The translations under genes and the position numbers were made by a program. 64,000 nt of DNA from Methylomonas montana (GTDB taxonomy: Bacteria > Pseudomonadota > Gammaproteobacteria > Methylococcales > Methylomonadaceae): the NCBI RefSeq assembly GCF_030490285.1, contig NZ_CP129884.1, positions 1,922,001 through 1,986,000 of the forward strand. The letters are read 5' to 3'. The notes under the pieces are model-generated. The model made no database searches. It had not been told where the DNA came from and worked only from the letters and a program-made list of their open reading frames with translations. This document shows positions 1-8,315 of the stretch, in pieces; positions within the stretch are counted from its first letter, which is position 1, and the number at the start of each line of letters is the position of its first letter.

Positions 1-390
1 CGCAGGCAGTAGCTTGTTTTCGATCAATGAGCGAATGTCCGATGGTAATTCATGATCCAGCAACGCTTTTTCATATTCTTCCGAGCCGGTTAATTCCCCC
101 TCGCGTAATACCTTTAGCGCGGTTTGTTTACCCATGCAATTAGCGCTGGCCATGACTATTTTTGCCAAAGTCCCCCAAGTTCCCGAGTCTTGAGCGGATG
201 TGCCTCCCAGTTGTTGAATTTTTCCCCGTAAACTGAAAACCGCTGCTTTATGATCCTCAAATGTTGACATTAAAAAATCCATTTCACCCAGCGCGGTCTG
301 TTTCCGGAACTTATCCAGTGCCTGTTGATACGTTTCTATTGCGGATAATTCATTTTGTAGCAAACTGTTGATTGATTGAATGTGATACAT
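1..390 (-). CDS. DUF2383-type four-helix protein (3' end beyond window)
   Basis: The gene enters from its start at 390 and runs off the left edge, leaving 130 codons. The product begins MYHIQSINSLLQNELSAIE and is an all-helical, ferritin-like DUF2383 protein. It is a clear paralogue of the protein at 12622-13089: both have a first helix of the form LLQNE.(A/S)A..TYQQ, then EDHK and LGGT motifs. ATG 390 is preferred over the adjacent ATG 393 because it aligns with the paralogue and gives better spacing to an upstream GGGG. No biochemical role is established for these proteins. They are often found with BON and CsbD stress proteins. A class II stress promoter lies at 461-503, giving a predicted leader of about 60 nt. 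Confidence 0.85.
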   Translation of the reverse strand, partial: MYHIQSINSLLQNELSAIETYQQALDKFRKQTALGEMDFLMSTFEDHKAAVFSLRGKIQQLGGTSAQDSGTWGTLAKIVMASANCMGKQTALKVLREGELTGSEEYEKALLDHELPSDIRSLIENKLLPA

Positions 391-460
391 CATGAAACCC
401 CATATGATTGATTGTGAGTATGGTTAACGAATAGTCGATCACTCGGTTGCGTGGATGAAT

Positions 461-503
461 ATTAAATAACAACGCTGGTTAAAAGTCGGTGCGGTACCGC
501 ACA
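461..503 (-). promoter_or_regulatory. Stress-regulon class II promoter, copy A
   Basis: Palindrome at 488-503 (inner 14 bases GTGCGGTACCGCAC perfect), GAC suffix at 485-487 in gene direction, 18-nt spacer, then -10 TTTAAT at 461-466. It points at the DUF2383 gene starting at 390. Confidence 0.8.
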
Positions 504-519
504 GCTGTTATCCAAACGG

Positions 520-1347
520 CTAGTGAATAGACTTATTCAAAATGGGATTGGCCGGCGGGTGTTTAGCGAATTTGTCCGAAATATCTAGTGCCAATTGTAT
601 GGGGGCATCGGCAACTTCGGCGAAAGCAGGTATTAGCCGATCAAATTCAGTGCTTATCACTTTGTAGCATTCGCAGACTTGTGCTTCCAAACCCGATCGA
701 TCCAACACACTAAGATGGCCTCTGCTGTAACTAATTATGCCTTTTTGTTGTAACTTCCCGGCGGCGTCGGTGATGCTTTCTCGGCGCACACCCAGCATAT
801 TGGCGATGTAATCATGAGTCACTAGCATCTGGTTTGACGCGTGCCGATCAAGGTTCAGCAGTAACCAACGGCATAGCTGCTGGTATATGGAATGGTGACG
901 GTTACAGGCTGCCGTCTGGGCTATTTGGGTAATCAGCGCCTGGATATAACGCAGCAACAACTGGAACAAGGACATATCGTTATCGCACCCATGCCGAGAT
1001 TCGATTTCTTTGATAAACAGATGCCGCTGCAGTCGATAAGCGTAGCCGGCACTACTGACCACGGCTTGATGCGGCATGGTTCGCCCGCCCATGAAAAGAC
1101 CCAGGCCGATGAAGCCTTCGTGACCGACCACGGCCAGTTCGCTCGATGTGCCGTTTTCAACGATGTAAACCTTGGACACGATGCAAGTCGTCGGGAAATA
1201 GGCGTAGCGCAATTCGCTTCCCGATTCGTAAAGAACTTTACCACTAGGCATCTGAACCAGTTCCAGATCGGATAAAAGGCGTTCGTATGTCTCTGCTGGA
1301 AGTGCTCCCAGCAAATGGTTTTGTCTAGGCGTATTCAGTTTAGTCAT
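520..1347 (-). CDS. Crp/Fnr-family transcriptional regulator (paralogue 1)
   Basis: A 275-residue regulator with an N-terminal cNMP-binding-like beta-roll (about residues 15-130), a dimerisation helix, and a C-terminal winged helix. The recognition helix reads LGVRRESITDAAGKLQ. Its Arg-Glu pair sits where E. coli CRP has R180-E181, while the CRP R185 position appears to be Asp. The phosphate-binding cassette does not match the usual CRP form, so cAMP binding should not be assumed. A conserved CECY pair follows the wing. GGAGAGGG precedes the ATG at 1347. Unlike the paralogue at 20693, it has no stress palindrome in its own promoter region, so it could act upstream of the other regulators. The last 35 or so residues extend beyond the paralogue. 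Confidence 0.9.
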   Translation of the reverse strand: MTKLNTPRQNHLLGALPAETYERLLSDLELVQMPSGKVLYESGSELRYAYFPTTCIVSKVYIVENGTSSELAVVGHEGFIGLGLFMGGRTMPHQAVVSSAGYAYRLQRHLFIKEIESRHGCDNDMSLFQLLLRYIQALITQIAQTAACNRHHSIYQQLCRWLLLNLDRHASNQMLVTHDYIANMLGVRRESITDAAGKLQQKGIISYSRGHLSVLDRSGLEAQVCECYKVISTEFDRLIPAFAEVADAPIQLALDISDKFAKHPPANPILNKSIH

Positions 1348-1534
1348 GAGCCCTCTCCATCTGTGTGGGGGCTGAACCTTTCTGCCGAGGTTAAAAATCT
1401 CTTTGTTAAGGGGGCCCCGAGAATTGTTTATTATTCTTAGATCATTTCGTAAATGGCATCTCCATTAAGATAAAAATAGCGAGTTTTCGCCGGTATATGA
1501 CTTGCAGGTAGCAGGTAGGTGCGGTCTATATGGG

Positions 1535-1681
1535 TTAGTGGGATTGGTGTTTATGGCGTTTCTTGGCATTATCAAAGCCGATTTCCAGCTCCATCTCGTC
1601 GTCCGATCGGTCGCTGAGCGCATTTTTGACCGTCTCTTCTTCGGTTTGATGAATTCGGTATTGCTGACGATCTTTGTTAAT
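1535..1681 (-). CDS. Small charged protein, probable ATT start codon
   Basis: An unbroken reading frame of 48 codons with a strong AAGGAGG at 1686-1692. Four nucleotides downstream comes ATT (1681-1679), followed by AAC AAA GAT. No ATG or GTG exists in frame before the upstream stop at 1753; the only near-cognate alternative is CTG at 1711. The product (I/M)NKDRQQYRIHQTEEET and onward is hydrophilic, acidic in the middle and His/Lys-rich at the end. I do not recognise the family. The gene has its own class II stress promoter (1748-1790) with a predicted leader of about 60 nt. The combination of promoter, ribosome site and open frame argues for a real gene initiated at ATT, a rare start known from infC. 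Confidence 0.65.
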   Translation of the reverse strand: MNKDRQQYRIHQTEEETVKNALSDRSDDEMELEIGFDNAKKRHKHQSH

Positions 1682-1747
1682 AACGCCTCCTTGATAAATT
1701 GTGATGGTCAGTAAAGTGCTGAGCGACTGTTTCGCTACGCGGTAAAA

Positions 1748-1790
1748 ACATTACAAACAAAAAGAAAATTGATCCGTACGGTAGCGCACA
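1748..1790 (-). promoter_or_regulatory. Stress-regulon class II promoter, copy B
   Basis: Palindrome at 1775-1790, suffix GAT instead of GAC, 18-nt spacer, -10 TAATGT at 1748-1753. It drives the 48-residue protein at 1535-1681. Confidence 0.75.
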
Positions 1791-1829
1791 TAGGCTTAAG
1801 GTTAGTGTGGAATGGTGGCGACCAATTTT

Positions 1830-1972
1830 TTGACGACAGGGCACCTCGAAAAACTTGGCGCTTCGACAGGCTCTGCGCTAACAGATATGCAGTATAATCA
1901 ATCAGTTACGTTTATGGTGAGCTTGTCGAACCATGAACACAACAGCTTTTCGAGTTGCCCGACCGTTGTCAG
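1830..1972. repeat. Nested imperfect palindrome (REP/MITE-like)
   Basis: Outer arms GGGCACCTCGAAAA (from 1839) and TTTTCGAGTTGCCC (to 1960) enclose inner arms CTTCGACAGGCTC (1861-1873) and GGTGAGCTTGTCGAACC (1916-1932). A further weaker pairing extends to TGACGACA/TGTCA outside. The arms are 80-90 percent complementary. No open frame crosses it. It resembles dispersed intergenic palindromes with a TTCGACAxGCTC core. Whether it is mobile cannot be told from one copy. Confidence 0.6.
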
Positions 1973-2259
1973 CCATTCAGCAAACTGCTTATGCATAGAC
2001 ATAACTATAGGATAAAAATAGAATTTTATAATAAAAATTATGTGTGTCACCGAACCGACATCATTAGTGGTGCAGGTTAGAATGCTACTAGCTTGATACA
2101 TTAACTATATACAAACTAATTTGTATGTATCGGCAAATTTCAAAGGTTTTGGTTGGCAGCAAATACGCTTATTAAAATCATGAAATTAAAACGATATTTT
2201 TTCAATATATTTTCAAAATGAAAATATACCTATCTAATCATTGGTCAAAATAAACTAAT

Positions 2260-2613
2260 ATGAAAACTAGAAAATATACAAGTAAAGCAACCGAAGGAAC
2301 GCATCGGATTTTTAAGATTATCGGGATAGCAACCATGATGGGGCTTGGCCTTGGAACGGTTGTTAGTCCAGTCAGTGCGGAAAATTCACAAATTAATCCC
2401 GCTAAAAAATCGGTGGATGGTAAGGGCAATCTGCCCACGTTTGATCAGGCCGATGTTAATGGCGATCACAACGTCACCAAAAGTGAATTGAAAAACTTTC
2501 CATACCTGCTGCAAACCTTCGACAAAGTCGATGCGGGAAATGACGGTAAGCTGGAACAGCATGAGTATCAAAATCTGAAAATGGAAACCAGACGGGAAGG
2601 CGAAGTTAAGTAA
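2260..2613 (+). CDS. Secreted EF-hand calcium-binding protein
   Basis: A 117-residue protein with an N-terminal hydrophobic segment (about residues 17-40, ending VSA) that reads as a signal peptide. The mature part holds two EF-hand loops. The first, at about residues 65-76 (DVNGDHNVTKSE), has Asp, Asn, Asp, Asn, Thr and Glu at the six ligand positions. The second, at about 91-102 (DAGNDGKLEQHE), has Gly at loop position 3, so it may bind more weakly. The protein probably binds Ca2+ in the periplasm; its partner is unknown. The upstream 500 bases are AT-rich and include the palindromic repeat at 1830-1972. It is convergent with glutathione reductase, 66 bases away. Confidence 0.8.
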   Translation: MKTRKYTSKATEGTHRIFKIIGIATMMGLGLGTVVSPVSAENSQINPAKKSVDGKGNLPTFDQADVNGDHNVTKSELKNFPYLLQTFDKVDAGNDGKLEQHEYQNLKMETRREGEVK

Positions 2614-2679
2614 GTTGATTTAAGCGCTATCCAAGGAGGCAATACTGTCTCCAAGGAGTAACGGGGGCGAGTCTTTGAG

Positions 2680-4071
2680 CTATTCGAATTTGCTAGAAGC
2701 TTTAGGCAGATAAACAAACTCTTCGGCAGCTGTTGGGTGGATGCCAATAGTCGAATCGAAGAGGGCTTTAGTCGCGCCGGCACGCATCGCAACAGCCATA
2801 CCCTGGATAATTTCCGGTGCATCGGCGCCTATCATATGCAGACCGATCACCCGGTCCGTGTCGCGCTCCACGATCATTTTCATCAAGGTGTTTTCAGCCT
2901 TTCCCGACAGCGTATTTTTGATGGGTTTGAATTCGGTTTTATAAATATCGATGTCCGCATATTTTTGACGCGCCTCGGCTTCGGTTAAGCCGACGCTGGC
3001 GATATTGGGCTGGCAAAACACCGCGGTGGGGATGTTGTGGTAATCCACCGGTCGCGCCTGCTTGGCATACAAACTATGCACCAGTGCCTCGCCTTCGGCT
3101 ATCGCTACCGGCGTCAGGTTGACCCGGTCGGTGACATCGCCCAGCGCATAAATTGACGGCAGATTGGTTTGATAGTGGCTGTCGACTATGATCGCGCCTT
3201 TGTCGTCCAATGCTACGCCAAGTTGTTCCAGGCCGAATCCGCGCGAATTGGGCGTTCTGCCGGTGGCGTACATCACCAGGTCGGTGGTTATGGTATTCCC
3301 GTCCAGCAAGCTGACGCTAAAGGCATTGCCATCCGCTTCAATTGCCTGGACATCGCAATTAAACAGAATCTTAATGCCTTGTTTAAGCATGGCAGCCGCC
3401 AGAAAGTCGCGAATATCATCGTCAAATCCTTCCAGCAGTTTTTCGCCGCGTTGGCAAATGGTGGTGTCTACTCCCAGCCCGTTAAGGATGCTGGCAAATT
3501 CGACAGCAATGTAGCCACCGCCGACAATCATAATGCGCTCGGGTAATTTATCCAGTGAAAACATATCGTTAGAGGTAACGATGTACTGCTTGCCGGCTAT
3601 ATCGGGCACAAACGGCCAGCCGCCGGTGGCCAGCAAAATGCGTTTGGCCGTGCATTGGCGGCCGGCCACCGCGACGGTATGCGCATCGAGCAATTGCGCC
3701 TTGCCATTGAAGACAGTGACTCGGGATTGTTGCAAGTGATTTTGGTAAACCGCTTGCAGGCGCTCGATTTCCCGATTTTTGTTGGCGATTAAACTGGGCC
3801 AATCGAAGGAGGCGTTGTCCAGCGTCCAACCGAAACCCGCAGCGGCGGCGAAGTCGTCTTTAAACTGCGAGGCGTAGACCAACAGTTTTTTCGGTACGCA
3901 GCCCAGGTTGACACAGGTGCCACCAAAATGACGCACTTCCGCTATTGCAACGCGCGCGCCTTGATTGGCTGCCATATTCGCGGCACGCACACCACCGGAG
4001 CCGGCGCCCACCACGAACAGATCATAGTCGTAATCAGTCATGGCTGGTCCTTGGGCACTATTTAGGCTCAT
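2680..4071 (-). CDS. gor: Glutathione-disulfide reductase
   Basis: A flavoprotein of the pyridine nucleotide-disulfide oxidoreductase family that reduces GSSG with NADPH in the cytoplasm. It has the N-terminal FAD Rossmann motif (VVGAGSGGVRAA), the redox-active disulfide in GGTCVNLGCVPKK, the NAD(P) Rossmann motif (IVGGGYIAVEFA), a second FAD motif (YALGDVTDR) and the C-terminal catalytic GIHPTAAEE. CVNLGCVPKK with KLLVYAS is typical of the plant/cyanobacterial-like class. The start at 4071 overlaps the stop of the upstream peroxiredoxin gene as ATGA, which implies translational coupling. An alternative start is ATG 4041 (MTDYDYD). With the peroxiredoxin it forms a glutathione-linked peroxide defence unit. 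Confidence 0.95.
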   Translation of the reverse strand: MSLNSAQGPAMTDYDYDLFVVGAGSGGVRAANMAANQGARVAIAEVRHFGGTCVNLGCVPKKLLVYASQFKDDFAAAAGFGWTLDNASFDWPSLIANKNREIERLQAVYQNHLQQSRVTVFNGKAQLLDAHTVAVAGRQCTAKRILLATGGWPFVPDIAGKQYIVTSNDMFSLDKLPERIMIVGGGYIAVEFASILNGLGVDTTICQRGEKLLEGFDDDIRDFLAAAMLKQGIKILFNCDVQAIEADGNAFSVSLLDGNTITTDLVMYATGRTPNSRGFGLEQLGVALDDKGAIIVDSHYQTNLPSIYALGDVTDRVNLTPVAIAEGEALVHSLYAKQARPVDYHNIPTAVFCQPNIASVGLTEAEARQKYADIDIYKTEFKPIKNTLSGKAENTLMKMIVERDTDRVIGLHMIGADAPEIIQGMAVAMRAGATKALFDSTIGIHPTAAEEFVYLPKASSKFE

Positions 4072-4595
4072 TTCTGTTGCTGCAGATAAGCCAGCAGGGT
4101 ATCCACGCCGCTCACGGTAAACGGGTCATCGGGGCAATTATCGACTTGACCGGGTTCGCTGAATAGTTTCAGAATCTTTTTGTCTTCGACCAACATTGAA
4201 TAACGCCAGGACCGGCTACCAAAACCCACATTGTGCTTTTTCACCAGCATGCCAAGTGCTTCGGTAAACTCGCCGTTGCCATCCGGCAGCATTTTTACAT
4301 GAGAAATCTGCAGGTGCTGACCCCATTGATACATCACAAAAGCATCGTTGACGCTTAAGCAATACACCTCATCGACGCCGTGCGCGATCAGTTCCTGGTA
4401 TTTTGCCTCGAAGCCCGGCAGATGCTTGTTCGAGCAAGTGGGGGTGTATGCACCGGGAAGCGCCAGAACCACGATTTTTTTGCCTTTGAAAATGTCGTCG
4501 CTGCTGACATCCTGCCAGCGAAATGGATTCTCGCCGCCGATACTTTCATCGCGAACGCGGGTTTTAAACGTGACATCAGGTACAGTTGAAAGCAT
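4068..4595 (-). CDS. Peroxiredoxin of the Prx5 type
   Basis: A 175-residue thiol peroxidase. The peroxidatic Cys lies in PGAYTPTCS, the active-site loop that defines the Prx5/AhpE-like group. The start at 4595 (MLSTVPDVTF) is chosen because AGGAG lies 7 bases upstream; a longer frame begins at 4622 without a ribosome site. Some bacteria carry this peroxiredoxin fused to glutaredoxin. Here there is no glutaredoxin domain, but glutathione reductase follows directly, so a separate glutaredoxin or GSH would be the reductant. Confidence 0.93.
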   Translation of the reverse strand: MLSTVPDVTFKTRVRDESIGGENPFRWQDVSSDDIFKGKKIVVLALPGAYTPTCSNKHLPGFEAKYQELIAHGVDEVYCLSVNDAFVMYQWGQHLQISHVKMLPDGNGEFTEALGMLVKKHNVGFGSRSWRYSMLVEDKKILKLFSEPGQVDNCPDDPFTVSGVDTLLAYLQQQK

Positions 4596-4693
4596 ATTGG
4601 GACTCCTTGGAGTTTCAAACATGGAATCGAGAAAACGGTTCCATTAATAAAAATTACAATGTGTTTGTTGATAGTGCGATGCGTACCGGCAAG

Positions 4694-5203
4694 TCAAACG
4701 ATGACCGATGCTTCCTCGGATGAGGAAATATCCTTTGCTTGGGCCTGCTGGAAAATATTGTTTGCGGTATCGCGCGCCTCGACGCTTGCTGTATTGACAG
4801 CAATCAAAGTGCGTCCACCCTTGATTTTCTCTTGATAGTGTTTGGCTTCATGCTCAGGAATGCCTACTCCAATCAATGCATTCATTAACTCTCCAAGGCT
4901 CCCGGTTTGGAGTGTTCGGCTCAATTCAACCATAATGGGGCCGGCGGCAATGAACCGGCCGACGCCAGGAATTTCCAGGCTACCAATTCCGGTGATCCAC
5001 TCAAGATCGACTCCGCCTGCCACAACAACATTGGCATTTTCGCCGGCGTTGTCCTGTGAGTTAACGACAGGGTTGTTGGGGTTGGACATGTCTGGGAATA
5101 GCACGGATATTTCGTTGTTTGAAAACCCTGCCATCTTCAGGTTATTAACAATAATCGTTGTCTGATCGATATCCTGGCTTATACAAAAAATAGGCTTATA
5201 CAT
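4694..5203 (-). CDS. YflT/DUF3341-like stress protein (divergent paralogue)
   Basis: A 169-residue protein that starts KPIFCISQDIDQTTIIVNNLKMAGFSNNEISVLFPD. This alpha/beta pattern is shared with its paralogue at 13129-13650 (SVFCIAQTIEQTESIVKQLK). Both contain a glycine-rich segment ending IPG.G.FIAAGPIM and a conserved ALIGVGIPE.EA..Y..KIKGG block. In this copy the glycine-rich membrane-like stretch is shortened: the paralogue's GAALGAAAGG is replaced by LQTGSLGELMN. Function unknown. The gene is probably induced by the class II stress promoter at 5373-5415, with a leader of about 160 nt. Confidence 0.8.
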   Translation of the reverse strand: MYKPIFCISQDIDQTTIIVNNLKMAGFSNNEISVLFPDMSNPNNPVVNSQDNAGENANVVVAGGVDLEWITGIGSLEIPGVGRFIAAGPIMVELSRTLQTGSLGELMNALIGVGIPEHEAKHYQEKIKGGRTLIAVNTASVEARDTANNIFQQAQAKDISSSEEASVIV

Positions 5204-5703
5204 AATATTCTCTTCGATCGGGATAACAGTTTTTTAAGGGTGTTATCCAGGTGCATTTTTCGGTTTTTTAATAAAAAATATTAATTATAAAATTAACCAT
5301 TGCGAGATAATAAATATTTATCGTGAATTTGGTATTTAATAATGGTCTAATTAATATCTTATTGGATCTTTCAATCTACAGTAAAACTTTGATTCAGTCG
5401 GTGCGTTGTCGCACATTCACGGTAAACAAAATTCGATCGAAGGCTATGAAAAGCGGATTTTAAAATATTAAACAATAATAAAGGCTGTGATTTTTAGCTA
5501 ATTATTTTTCGATACCAATGGATTGGATAGGTGAGTTAAAAATTGACTGAAAGTGGTGGTTTATTATTCAACTAGAGGATGGTTAAATGACCTAAAATAA
5601 ATTTGGCCGGTTTTTTCATTTTTGGTGGCAATCATGCTCATAATAGGTTTTCCTGATGTTGTATGAGTTAGCTTGATAGCTTGATAGCTTGGTGGCGTCG
5701 GCG
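5204..5703. other. AT-rich intergenic region
   Basis: About 500 bases with no convincing gene. It contains the class II promoter at 5373-5415 and a threefold 8-base tandem repeat TAGCTTGA at 5669-5692, next to the stop of the sorbosone dehydrogenase-type gene. Confidence 0.6.
5373..5415 (-). promoter_or_regulatory. Stress-regulon class II promoter, copy C
   Basis: Palindrome at 5400-5415, GAC suffix, 18-nt spacer, -10 TAGATT at 5373-5378. It points at the YflT/DUF3341-like gene starting at 5203. Confidence 0.85.
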
Positions 5704-7098
5704 TTAGCAGAAAGATTGATACCGGTAGGCGCGGCAACTGATTTTGCTGAGCAAATTTCTGTCGGTTGCGTCAGAGTCCGACCAGGAATAGGCGGTAGCA
5801 GCCGTCACGCGCCAGACGGTGTTACCCACGTCATCCGCGACCAGCAGCGCGGCTTGTTTGTCCAGAGCGACGCCCACGGGTCTGCCGAAGGCTTCACCAG
5901 TGTCGCTGACAAAACCTGTCAATATATCGACAGGTTCTCCGGAAGGTTTGCCTGCGCTGAAAGGCACAAAGATAACCCGGTAGCCACTGCGAGGCTCACG
6001 GTTCCACGAACCATGCTGACCGATGAAAACCCCGTTGTCGAACGGCGCCGGCCAGGTGGCACTCCGGGAATAAACCAAACCGAGCGACGCGGTATGCGGC
6101 CCCAATGCATAATCCGGTACCCTGGCCGTGGCGACCAGATCGGCTTGCTGAGGTTGAACACGATCATCCTGATGCTGGCCATAATAGCTGTAAGGCCAGC
6201 CGAAGAAGCTGCCGTCGGACACCGATGTCAGGTAATCCGGCACCAGATCGCTGCCAATCTCATCGCGTTCGTTGACCACGGTCCAAAGTGCTCCGTCGTC
6301 CGGTGCCCAGGCAAGGCCATTGGGGTTGCGCAGACCGGAGGCGTAAACTCGGTAACTGCCTTTTCGAGGATCGATCTCCCAAATAGCAGCACGTTCGAAT
6401 TCTTGTTCGATACCATTCTCGGCGACATTGCTGTTCGATCCCACCGTCACATAAAGCCGTGAGCCGTCCTGGCTGGCCAAAATGTTTTTGGTCCAGTGGT
6501 GATTGATTGGGCCTGCCGGCAGGTCAAGCACTTTGATTCCCGGTTGAGCGATTTGGGTTTCGCCATCGCTATAGTGAAATTTCAATAGTGCATCGGTGTT
6601 GGCCACATAAAAGTCGTGGCCGATCAATGCCATGCCAAAAGGCGAGTTGAGTCCCTCGATAAACGGCGTACGCGTTTCCGCTACACCGTCGCCATCGCTA
6701 TCCCGCAGCAAGGTGATGCGATTGGCGCTGGGCATACCTGCGCCAGCCTTGTTCATTGCCCACTTCATCAACCAGCCTTTGATGCCCTGTCCATCGTCTG
6801 GCCGTTGCGGAGCATTGGTCTCGGCCACGAGTACATCGCCATTGGGCAGCACATAAAGCCAGCGCGGATGATCGAGATTGCCGGCAAAGGCGTTAACCGT
6901 CATACCCGGCGCCGGTATCGGTTTAGAATTTGCCTGCCAACCCACGGCCTGGGCGATGTTGACTGTTGGCATCCAGCTTGGATTGGGCGGCGGCAGTTGG
7001 GGATGAGGGCCGATGCCGGCCGAAATCGGTAGTCGCGCCGATTCGCCGCAGGCCGACAGCACCAGCAGAGTGAATAACAACGAGGACCGTGGAAGCAT
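5704..7098 (-). CDS. L-sorbosone/PQQ-type sugar dehydrogenase-like lipoprotein
   Basis: The 464-residue product starts at ATG 7098 (MLPRSSLLF) with a lipobox LSAC at about residues 15-18, so it should be a periplasm-facing lipoprotein. The rest is a six-bladed beta-propeller of the GSDH/sorbosone dehydrogenase type. Visible blocks include [68 protein letters not shown] and [14 protein letters not shown], which are the usual PQQ and Ca2+ regions of the fold. The true substrate is unknown. The reading frame is open further upstream to 7203, but that would overlap the copper-storage gene and destroy the signal peptide. It lies 19 bases downstream of that gene and is probably co-transcribed. Confidence 0.85.
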   Translation of the reverse strand: MLPRSSLLFTLLVLSACGESARLPISAGIGPHPQLPPPNPSWMPTVNIAQAVGWQANSKPIPAPGMTVNAFAGNLDHPRWLYVLPNGDVLVAETNAPQRPDDGQGIKGWLMKWAMNKAGAGMPSANRITLLRDSDGDGVAETRTPFIEGLNSPFGMALIGHDFYVANTDALLKFHYSDGETQIAQPGIKVLDLPAGPINHHWTKNILASQDGSRLYVTVGSNSNVAENGIEQEFERAAIWEIDPRKGSYRVYASGLRNPNGLAWAPDDGALWTVVNERDEIGSDLVPDYLTSVSDGSFFGWPYSYYGQHQDDRVQPQQADLVATARVPDYALGPHTASLGLVYSRSATWPAPFDNGVFIGQHGSWNREPRSGYRVIFVPFSAGKPSGEPVDILTGFVSDTGEAFGRPVGVALDKQAALLVADDVGNTVWRVTAATAYSWSDSDATDRNLLSKISCRAYRYQSFC

Positions 7099-7117
7099 GA
7101 CGTCGGGATATTTGGGT

Positions 7118-7468
7118 TTAATGCTGAGTGCTGAGCATTTGCCGGCAACTGTCGGCGCATTTCTGGCAGGCCACGACACAGTCGTCCATATCGCCGATTT
7201 CATCGCATTCGGCCGCGCAGGCTTCGCAGATCTCCGCGCAAAGCTCGTGAAGGCTATGTTGAAAATGAGAGCCGGTAAGTTGAAAATTAGCCGAAGTCTG
7301 GCAGATTTCGGCGCAGCTCATCATTAGTCGAAAATGTTTGGCCTTAATATGCTTGCCACCCGTTTCCAGGCAGTGGTTCATCGCGGTATGCAGGCAAATC
7401 TGATGGCAGGCGCTACAAGCTTCTATACAGGCTTGCGTGGCGTGTTCGGTGTGGGATGGGTGATGCAT
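7118..7468 (-). CDS. Cytosolic copper-storage protein, Csp3-like
   Basis: A 116-residue four-helix-bundle protein with 15 cysteines, at residues 14, 18, 21, 25, 33, 52, 56, 77, 81, 84, 88, 97, 101, 104 and 108, mostly in CxxxC and CxxC spacing. This is the pattern of the Csp family first described in the methanotroph Methylosinus trichosporium, where cysteines lining the bundle core bind many Cu(I) ions. There is no signal peptide or Tat motif, so it matches the cytosolic Csp3 type. AAGGAGAATCC precedes the ATG. Together with the adjacent lipoprotein gene it forms a two-gene unit. No stress palindrome lies upstream. Confidence 0.9.
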   Translation of the reverse strand: MHHPSHTEHATQACIEACSACHQICLHTAMNHCLETGGKHIKAKHFRLMMSCAEICQTSANFQLTGSHFQHSLHELCAEICEACAAECDEIGDMDDCVVACQKCADSCRQMLSTQH

Positions 7469-7606
7469 AGGATTCTCCTTTGAGTAGGGGCAATTCGACC
7501 TCGAAACAAATGCCGACGCAAAATGCGCTAGCTTTTGTTGCTAACAGTCAGATTGTGCTGTCGAGTGCCGCAACAATTTTTAATCGCTCTCACCTGGGCG
7601 GACATA

Positions 7607-7628
7607 GAGACGCAAAATATTGCGTCTC
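7607..7628. repeat. Perfect short hairpin
   Basis: GAGACGCAA and TTGCGTCTC pair perfectly around the four-base loop AATA, in the gap between the copper-storage and periplasmic CsbD genes. There is no T-run, so it is probably a small dispersed palindrome rather than a terminator. Confidence 0.5.
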
Positions 7629-7702
7629 GACAATGTTATGTGAGCAACTATCCAGCTAGCGTCAACACCAAGGGGAGGCGATAGATCGGTAGCTGCTTTT
7701 CC

Positions 7703-7981
7703 TCATTTTCCTTCCTTAATATCCTGCTTGATATCGCCATAGCCTTTCTGGGCTTTGCCGAGATTTTTTTGGACATTGCCTTCCACTTCCATTCCCTTGT
7801 CGTCAATGATTTTGCCGGTCATTTCCTTAACTTTGCCTTTGGTTTCCTCGACCCTGCCTTCTACTTGATCTTTGTTCATTGGCGGCTCAATTTTGCTATC
7901 TTCGGCATAAGCGCTTAACGAGCAGAGCGTCAAAAGAATACCCGCCCATATAGCGCTGAATTTGTTGTGAGTTTGGTTCAT
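7703..7981 (-). CDS. CsbD-like protein with a signal peptide
   Basis: A 92-residue protein. Residues 1-26 form a signal peptide (hydrophobic core AIWAGILLTLCSLSA, ending AYA). From about residue 35 the sequence is a full CsbD domain beginning MNKDQVEGRVEETKGKVKE, which keeps what looks like the ancestral start Met. CsbD proteins are normally short, hydrophilic cytosolic stress proteins. This one appears to have been redirected to the periplasm. The ordinary cytosolic copy sits just upstream (8066-8248) and the two share most of the domain, so tandem duplication followed by gain of an export signal is likely. It may be co-transcribed from the copy D promoter. Confidence 0.88.
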   Translation of the reverse strand: MNQTHNKFSAIWAGILLTLCSLSAYAEDSKIEPPMNKDQVEGRVEETKGKVKEMTGKIIDDKGMEVEGNVQKNLGKAQKGYGDIKQDIKEGK

Positions 7982-8065
7982 GATGATTACCTATAAATCT
8001 GTCGAATTTAACTGCCACATAACTGCAAGCCAGTCACTATGGGTAGGCGGTGCAACTCAGCACCA

Positions 8066-8248
8066 TTAATCTTCAGCAACCTTTTTGATGTCTTCTTTAA
8101 GGTCGCCAAACCCTGACTGAACTTTGCCGACGTTTTTTTGAACCGTGCCTTCTAGTTCCATGTCTTCGTCATCTAATATCTTGCCAGCAACTTCCTTGAT
8201 TTTGCCTTTGGTTTCTTGGACGCGGCCTTTTACTTGATCTTTGTTCAT
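8066..8248 (-). CDS. CsbD-like stress protein
   Basis: A 60-residue hydrophilic protein, MNKDQVKGRVQETKGKIKE and onward, with the CsbD signature of Lys/Glu-rich helices and GDLKEDIKK near the end. The open frame continues upstream to 8359 but would run through the stress promoter, so ATG 8248 is the start. E. coli YjbJ is the best-known abundant relative, and CsbD of Bacillus is under sigma-B. The molecular role is unknown. The class II promoter at 8316-8358 gives a leader of about 60 nt. Confidence 0.93.
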   Translation of the reverse strand: MNKDQVKGRVQETKGKIKEVAGKILDDEDMELEGTVQKNVGKVQSGFGDLKEDIKKVAED

Positions 8249-8315
8249 GATGATTCCCCGTTTTGTTTTAGTGGATGTTCGAGCAAATTCTGATGTTATT
8301 CGGTGCTCGGAATAG

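Noticed and set aside
892..1275. A 127-codon frame on the plus strand
   Set aside because: It lies wholly opposite the Crp/Fnr gene, which has clear domains; it is a shadow frame.
5689..6462. A 257-codon plus-strand frame
   Set aside because: It is antisense to the beta-propeller gene and shows no recognisable domain.
8049..8064. GGTGC-N6-GCACC, a further copy of the stress palindrome
   Set aside because: The half-sites fit but the inner CG-TA-CG bases are missing, it lies directly after the csbD stop, and no -10 is at the right distance. It is counted as chance or a weak hairpin.
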